From contig JAAZFS010000068.1 in the NCBI GenBank assembly GCA_012511615.1, positions 1 through 9,789 on the forward strand: DNA of 9,789 bases, written 5' to 3'. Shown piece by piece: positions 6,372 to 9,789 of the stretch (its first letter is position 1; every line of letters begins with the position of its first letter). This DNA comes from Elusimicrobiota bacterium. GTDB lineage: Bacteria > CG03 > SLGR01. A program made the position numbers and the translations under genes. The notes beneath the pieces are model-generated. The model saw nothing but the letters and a program-made list of their open reading frames with translations, did not search any database and was not told the DNA's origin.

Positions 6372-6945
6372 ATCTGCCCCTGAAACTTTTTCTTCCCCTA
6401 GAGGGTCTAAAAGAATAGAGCTTAAATTCTCTGAAAACCAGATCATTGAGCGAGCAATAGATAGGGACGAGGAAGCTATGGGCTACATATACGAAGAGTA
6501 TTCTCCTCTAGTTTGGAGTCTAGCTCTCAGATATACAGGCAATCAAAGTCTTGCTGAGGATGCTTCAGCGGCAGTGTTTATCCGGTTATTTAAGAATCTC
6601 CACAAGTTCCGAGGAGAATCAGCCTTCAAAACCTGGCTTTATCGTCTTTCCATTAACACTATTATTAATTATGGGAGAAGAGAGAAGAAATTTAGAGCCG
6701 GCGAATTATTTGAGAATCATCTGGGAGAGGGAGATAAAACAGAAGAAATAGAGGCCAGAGATCTAGTCCAGCGCCTTCTTAAAAAACTGCCCCGCCGAGA
6801 TGAAAAACTAATAATTATGAGAGAGATGGAAGGGATGACCTATCAGGAGATAGCAAATATATCGAATTTGAAACTCTCTACAGTGAAAACCCGGATATTT
6901 CGGGCGAGATTAAAGCTTAGAAAATTATATGAGGAAGAAGTATGA
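6364..6945 (+). CDS. ECF-family RNA polymerase sigma factor
   Basis: A 193-residue alternative sigma factor. Region 2 spans about 25-107: a helix around DRDEEAMGYIYEEYSPLVWSL, then ALRYTGNQSLAEDASAAVF (region 2.2) and FKTWLYRLSINTIINYGRR (regions 2.3/2.4). Region 4 spans about 132-190 with LPRRDEKLIIMREMEGMTYQ and the helix-turn-helix STVKTRIFRARLKL. In region 2.2 the usual D-x-x-Q-E-x-F is D66-A-S-A-A-V-F72, so the conserved Q-E pair is A69-A70. ATG 6364 overlaps the macB-like stop by 8 nt. A later ATG at 6478 has a good GAGG site (spacing about 8 nt) but would remove the first helix of region 2. The next gene is a ZAS anti-sigma factor sharing ATGA, so the pair is almost certainly functional partners, acting on envelope stress and probably on this operon. 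Confidence 0.93.
   Translation: MSESAPETFSSPRGSKRIELKFSENQIIERAIDRDEEAMGYIYEEYSPLVWSLALRYTGNQSLAEDASAAVFIRLFKNLHKFRGESAFKTWLYRLSINTIINYGRREKKFRAGELFENHLGEGDKTEEIEARDLVQRLLKKLPRRDEKLIIMREMEGMTYQEIANISNLKLSTVKTRIFRARLKLRKLYEEEV
6381..6410 (+). promoter_or_regulatory. Second candidate ECF-sigma promoter, inside the sigma gene
   Basis: TGAAAC at 6381-6386 is followed by a T-tract, a 17-nt spacer and GGTCTAA (6404-6410). It matches the motif at 2188-2217 in 11 leading bases (TGAAACTTTTT) and in GTC-x-AA at the same distance. A start near 6415 would give a transcript lacking ATG 6364, so it would express the downstream anti-sigma and LTxxQ genes and at most a shortened sigma from ATG 6478. Because it lies in coding sequence it could also be coincidental. 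Confidence 0.3.
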
Positions 6946-7376
6946 CGTGTAGTAATAAAAATTTAAATAAATACATAGACGGAGATCTTGAGCCTGCAGC
7001 AGAAAAAAAACTTCTCAGCCATTTAAAGGTTTGTCCGACTTGTGCTAATACACTTAAATCCATGGAGAAAATGATAGGTGTTTTAAGAAATATTCCGGAT
7101 TATGATAGAAGTCCTCCTCAATCGCTTAGAAGGAGGGTTCTAGGGGAAACTGCTAAAACCCGAGATGGGGCAGCTTTACTAAAATTGGGACTTACTTTAG
7201 CAACATTTATGATAATTGTCGGCTTTTTTTTCTTATTTACAGGAGACAAAAAGGCCAGTGAAATTCTTGAATATTCTGCGGCAAAACTTCAGGATATTTA
7301 TGGGGAGACTGAAGAAATCAGTTCATATTACGAAGACGAATTGTTTACAGCGATTGTTATGATGATAGATTATTGA
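6942..7376 (+). CDS. Membrane anti-sigma factor with zinc-finger (zf-HC2/ZAS) domain
   Basis: A 144-residue single-pass inner-membrane protein predicted to hold the upstream ECF sigma factor inactive. The cytoplasmic N-terminus carries the ZAS zinc site: C3, then H27-x3-C31-x2-C34 (HLKVCPTC). A hydrophobic membrane segment lies at about 79-100 (LLKLGLTLATFMIIVGFFFL). The remaining 44 residues would be periplasmic and are acidic (YGETEEISSYYEDE). The start overlaps the sigma stop by 4 nt (ATGA) and has a GAGG site at 6931-6934. Known members release sigma on redox change at the zinc site or after regulated proteolysis triggered from the periplasm; which applies here cannot be seen. It is followed after 12 nt by a Spy-like periplasmic gene that could act as sensor or co-regulator. 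Confidence 0.9.
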   Translation: MTCSNKNLNKYIDGDLEPAAEKKLLSHLKVCPTCANTLKSMEKMIGVLRNIPDYDRSPPQSLRRRVLGETAKTRDGAALLKLGLTLATFMIIVGFFFLFTGDKKASEILEYSAAKLQDIYGETEEISSYYEDELFTAIVMMIDY

Positions 7377-7388
7377 TGGAGGAAAACT

Positions 7389-7943
7389 ATGAGAAAATAC
7401 TTTAAGTATTCAGGTGTTATCCTTGTTGTATTAATGATATTGTCCCTAAATCTAAATCTTTTAGCAATGGGCCGCCGAGATCAAGTTGGAAGGTCAGGCT
7501 CGGAAGAATTAGAACATCCTGCCTGGTCGCCTGGTAGGGGCGAAAAAGGGCACCCACAAAGGGGGCATATGCGCCATAAACAAGAAGATAGGGGCCCTAG
7601 GGGACCGAGAATGGGCAGAGGAGAATCTGCGCCGAGGGATTGGAGAAAAACTGCTTATAAACTTAATCTTACTTCTGAACAGATTAATTTGCTAAGAGAA
7701 TTTCGTGATGACGAGATTTCTGTCAGAAGAAAACTTCAGGATAAGGAACGGATTCTTATAAAAGAGATGAGAGAACTCATTGCTTCGGACTCTATTGATA
7801 GTGAGAAGACTGACGAGCTCATCAAGAAATTTGCGGATAATCACTCAAAAATGATGCGACTGAGGATTGATTCACTCATTTATTTTAGGAATCTGCTTAC
7901 TACAGAGCAGCGAGAGCTCTTGAAAGAAAGCCAGCTTTTTTAG
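7389..7943 (+). CDS. Spy/CpxP-like periplasmic LTxxQ-motif protein
   Basis: A secreted, periplasmic all-helical protein of 184 residues. The signal peptide covers about 1-26 (basic start, LVVLMILSLNLNLLA). Residues about 42-85 form a low-complexity linker rich in Gly, Arg, Pro and His, with several His and Met residues (EHPAW, KGHPQRGHMRHK, GPRMGRG). The helical domain has two LTxxQ motifs, LTSEQ at 94-98 and LTTEQ at 170-174, the hallmark of the Spy/CpxP family. Relatives include the chaperone Spy, the CpxP inhibitor, and metal sensors ZraP and CnrX. Here it follows an ECF sigma/anti-sigma pair and a pump, a context matching CnrX-type sensing or stress-chaperone roles. GGAGG at 7378-7382 lies 6 nt before ATG. 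Which signal it responds to is not evident. Confidence 0.85.
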   Translation: MRKYFKYSGVILVVLMILSLNLNLLAMGRRDQVGRSGSEELEHPAWSPGRGEKGHPQRGHMRHKQEDRGPRGPRMGRGESAPRDWRKTAYKLNLTSEQINLLREFRDDEISVRRKLQDKERILIKEMRELIASDSIDSEKTDELIKKFADNHSKMMRLRIDSLIYFRNLLTTEQRELLKESQLF

Positions 7944-7966
7944 TAAATAAATCACTCATAGCTCAA

Positions 7967-8009
7967 GTCAATCCATATTAGTGGATATAGACCTAGTCAT
8001 TAGGTTGAC
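7967..8009 (+). repeat. Nested inverted repeats upstream of the DUF3006-mltD operon
   Basis: Two small hairpins lie side by side: ATCCA (7971-7975) with TGGAT (7982-7986), and ACCTA (7991-7995) with TAGGT (8001-8005). They are enclosed by GTCAA (7967-7971) and TTGAC (8005-8009), so the whole stretch could form a three-way-junction-like fold. The centres of the inner repeats are about 19-20 bp apart, close to two helical turns. The last arm overlaps the -35 box. It could be an operator, or chance in AT-rich DNA. Confidence 0.4.
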
Positions 8010-8032
8010 AAACTGCCTTAATTTGATAAATT
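8005..8032 (+). promoter_or_regulatory. Sigma70-type promoter for the DUF3006-mltD operon
   Basis: A perfect TTGACA (-35) at 8005-8010 is followed after 16 nt by TAAATT (-10, 4 of 6 consensus) at 8027-8032. Initiation near 8040 would give a short leader of about 25 nt containing GGAGG at 8057-8061, right before ATG 8066. It sits after the LTxxQ gene, where no strong terminator is visible, so the downstream genes may also receive read-through. Confidence 0.6.
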
Positions 8033-8065
8033 TTTATAAGCATATCAGTAAGCTCTGGAGGACTT

Positions 8066-8299
8066 ATGAAAGCAGAAATAGATAGAATTGAGGATGGTAA
8101 ACATCTTGTAATATATTTTGAAGGGGGCAGTCAGCTTGTTTTACCCAGAGAAGCTCTTGATTTTGAGACTTATGAAGGCCAGCATCTTAAGGTTAAGTTC
8201 AGCCCAGACCCAGAAAGTGAAGAAAAAACTCGTGAACGGGTAAGAAAACTTCGAGAAGAACTTCTTAACAGGACAAAAGAGAGAAAAGAAAAAAAATAA
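8066..8299 (+). CDS. DUF3006 family protein
   Basis: A small soluble protein of 77 residues and unknown function. It begins MKAEIDRIEDGKHLVIYFEGG and then QLVLPREALDFETYEGQ, matching the DUF3006 pattern of an N-terminal beta-barrel-like domain (IDR.E...AV...G....P...LP....EG..L.V). Its C-terminal half (about 48-77) is a highly charged helix rich in Lys, Arg and Glu, likely cytoplasmic and possibly able to bind acidic partners. ATG 8066 has a GGAGG site 4 nt upstream. The stop overlaps the lytic transglycosylase ATG by one base (TAATG), so the two are co-translated. No mechanistic function is established for this family. Confidence 0.78.
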   Translation: MKAEIDRIEDGKHLVIYFEGGSQLVLPREALDFETYEGQHLKVKFSPDPESEEKTRERVRKLREELLNRTKERKEKK

Positions 8300-9597
8300 T
8301 GAAAAAAAGTTCGCTTGTTCCGCTCTTATTTATTGTATTTAGCTTTTTCCTAAGCGCTTGCGTGAGTGTCGCTCGCCATAAAACTCATAACTCCAAATTT
8401 CCTGGGTATGAGCAGGATAGTACAGTTATGGAGATAGAAAGGGTTATGATGAATGCAGCTGTGATGCAAAGAGAGGGGAAAGTCCAACCAGTAAGAGATC
8501 TTTGCGACCGCGCTCTGACTCTTTTGATTAAAAACAAGGATAAGATTGAAGCAGCTGAATATGAGCGTCTTCATTCGGATGCTGCTTTTTTGAGAATAAA
8601 AGTTTCACACGAAAGAGATTCTATCTTAAGAACGGTGGAGAGTGATCTTTTCCCTCTTGTTTGGAATAGCCGCGTGGAAAAGTGGATTAACTATTTTACA
8701 GGTAGGGGGAGAGAAAGCTTTACACGAATGTTGGAGCGCTCTGCTTACTATACCGGATCAATTATCGAGGCTTTAGAAGAGAAAAATATGCCTCTTGATC
8801 TTATAGCACTTCCAATTATTGAATCAGGTTACAATCCATTTGCCACCTCTCGCGTTGGAGCCGTAGGCCTTTGGCAATTTATGGAGGCTACAGGCAAGCA
8901 GATGGGACTTAGGATTGATGATTGGGTGGATGAGCGAAGAGATCCCCATAAATCAACTTCGGCGGCCCTCAAGATGCTCTCTCAACTTCACGAGAGATTT
9001 GGTAGTTGGGAACTTGACCTTGCCGCATATAACCATGGGCCCGCCGCTGTAGCCAGAAGAGTCAGGCAGTGGGAAACCAACGATTACTGGGAACTTTTTC
9101 TACCCAGAGAGACGGAAGAGTTTGTTCCTAAGATTATGGCGGCAATTTTTATTATAAGAGAGCCGGAACTCTTTGGTTTTGAACCACTTTCTTCAAATCC
9201 TTACAGGTACAGAGAATTCAGAGTAACCGATGCACTGGATCTCAGGCAGGTGGCCGAATGGACTGCTAGTGATATAAAAGAGATACAGTCCCTTAATCCG
9301 GAACTAAAGCAGATATGCACCCCTCCAGGAAAAGAATATAGTTTAAAAATTCCTGAGACTGGCTACAAAATGTTTTCTACTCATTATTTTGCTAGTGAGG
9401 AGAAATATCTTACTTCAAAAGAGATAGAAAGACGAGTAAGAAAGGTCATATATCACAGGGTGAGTTCTGGAGACACACTCTGGTCAATCTCGCGTAGGTA
9501 CAATGTTAGTATTAGCAACTTGAAAAGTTGGAATAATCTGAGGACGGATCTTATCCGACCCAGGCAGCAAATCAAAATATACCGGCGTGGGGGTTGA
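8299..9597 (+). CDS. mltD: MltD-like lipoprotein lytic transglycosylase with LysM domain
   Basis: A 432-residue membrane-anchored murein lytic transglycosylase, which cleaves the MurNAc-GlcNAc bond of peptidoglycan to form 1,6-anhydroMurNAc. The lipoprotein signal peptide ends in the lipobox LSAC with lipidated C21. After a helical region (about 40-140), the SLT domain spans about 155-265, with catalytic E175 in ALPIIESGYNP, then SRVGAVGLWQFM, DERRDPHKST and AAYNHG. Residues about 305-352 match the degenerate segment seen in MltD (LNPEL, TPPGKEYSLKIP). A clear LysM peptidoglycan-binding domain lies at 384-428 (YHRVSSGDTLWSISRRYNV). D212 replaces nothing unusual: all core motifs look intact. 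It starts by TAATG coupling to the DUF3006 gene and its end overlaps the next gene by 11 nt. Confidence 0.93.
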   Translation: MKKSSLVPLLFIVFSFFLSACVSVARHKTHNSKFPGYEQDSTVMEIERVMMNAAVMQREGKVQPVRDLCDRALTLLIKNKDKIEAAEYERLHSDAAFLRIKVSHERDSILRTVESDLFPLVWNSRVEKWINYFTGRGRESFTRMLERSAYYTGSIIEALEEKNMPLDLIALPIIESGYNPFATSRVGAVGLWQFMEATGKQMGLRIDDWVDERRDPHKSTSAALKMLSQLHERFGSWELDLAAYNHGPAAVARRVRQWETNDYWELFLPRETEEFVPKIMAAIFIIREPELFGFEPLSSNPYRYREFRVTDALDLRQVAEWTASDIKEIQSLNPELKQICTPPGKEYSLKIPETGYKMFSTHYFASEEKYLTSKEIERRVRKVIYHRVSSGDTLWSISRRYNVSISNLKSWNNLRTDLIRPRQQIKIYRRGG

Positions 9598-9789
9598 ACT
9601 CCTTTCTGGTCCTCCAGGATCCGGAAAGAAAGAGTATATCAAGGAAAAAATATCTGCTTACCTCAAGAGGGGAGAAGATCCTTCCCAGATTACGGTAATA
9701 TCTAACTCCCAAGTAGCCTCTGAGAATTTTCATAGGTTTTTGCTATCAGAGACCGATTCTTCAAAGGGAATTTATACAGAGAGTGTGAC
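9587..9789 (+). CDS. N-terminus of a P-loop protein, possibly UvrD/AddB-like helicase (partial)
   Basis: Starting at GTG 9587, the only standard start in this frame after a stop at 9539, the open frame runs off the window end with 67 residues. It begins VGVELLSGPPGSGKKEYI, a Walker A loop at the extreme N-terminus, followed by a helix, G-x-D-P-S-Q-I-T-V-I-S and a VASENFHRFL helix. This order (P-loop, helix, G.dP..I.v.., A..n..RL) resembles superfamily 1 UvrD/Rep helicases and AddB/RexB subunits. The residue after GK is Lys instead of the usual Thr/Ser, which is unusual for an active ATPase. The 11-nt overlap with the transglycosylase gene suggests co-translation. With only the N-terminus in view, the family stays tentative. 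Confidence 0.55.
   Translation, partial: MGVELLSGPPGSGKKEYIKEKISAYLKRGEDPSQITVISNSQVASENFHRFLLSETDSSKGIYTESV

Noticed and set aside
7926..7943. Possible intrinsic terminator at the end of the LTxxQ gene (AAAG/CTTT plus a T run)
   Set aside because: The stem is 4-6 bp with a single G-C pair and overlaps the stop codon; too weak to call. Some read-through into the next operon is therefore plausible.

Overview
The window reads as accessory-to-core chromosome of a moderately AT-rich, diderm (Gram-negative-type) bacterium. The outer-membrane evidence is direct: a TolC-like outer-membrane factor, a periplasmic adaptor, a lipoprotein murein transglycosylase and a Spy/CpxP-type periplasmic protein. 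Every recognised gene lies on the + strand and is tightly packed, often with 1-11 nt overlaps, and arginine codons are mostly AGA/AGG. A molybdenum-hydroxylase fragment, DUF3467, a stand-alone LigD-type phosphoesterase and a short-hairpin adaptor together would suit an uncultured anaerobic lineage (for example Omnitrophota-like), but that placement is a weak inference. No gap exceeds 300 bases. There are no RNA genes, insertion sequences, CRISPR arrays or phage genes that I can support.

Region 1 (1-890) is the end of a xanthine-dehydrogenase/CO-dehydrogenase-type operon: the last residues of a probable [2Fe-2S] subunit followed by the FAD-binding subunit. Region 2 (about 1019-2179) holds three small genes in series: a DUF3467 protein (probably starting at GTG 1019, not the longer TTG frame), a VanZ-like membrane protein and a stand-alone LigD-type 3'-phosphoesterase domain with one catalytic residue changed.

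Region 3 (2187-7943) is the most interesting part: TolC-like outer-membrane factor, membrane-fusion protein, MacB-type ABC transporter, ECF sigma factor, zinc-finger (ZAS) anti-sigma factor and a Spy/CpxP-like LTxxQ protein, all apparently one operon. The order resembles a pump plus its own envelope-stress or metal-sensing circuit, comparable in logic to Cupriavidus CnrYXH controlling CnrCBA, but built around a MacB ABC pump instead of an RND pump. Two near-identical ECF-like promoter motifs (TGAAAC, T-tract, 17-nt spacer, GTC) occur, one just upstream of the first pump gene and one within the start of the sigma gene, suggesting autoregulation.

Region 4 (7944-8065) is a 122-nt intergenic stretch with nested inverted repeats abutting a perfect TTGACA -35 box. 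It drives region 5: a DUF3006 protein coupled by TAATG to an MltD-like lipoprotein lytic transglycosylase with LysM, which overlaps the start of a truncated P-loop protein that resembles the N-terminus of UvrD/AddB-type helicases but has an atypical Walker A motif.
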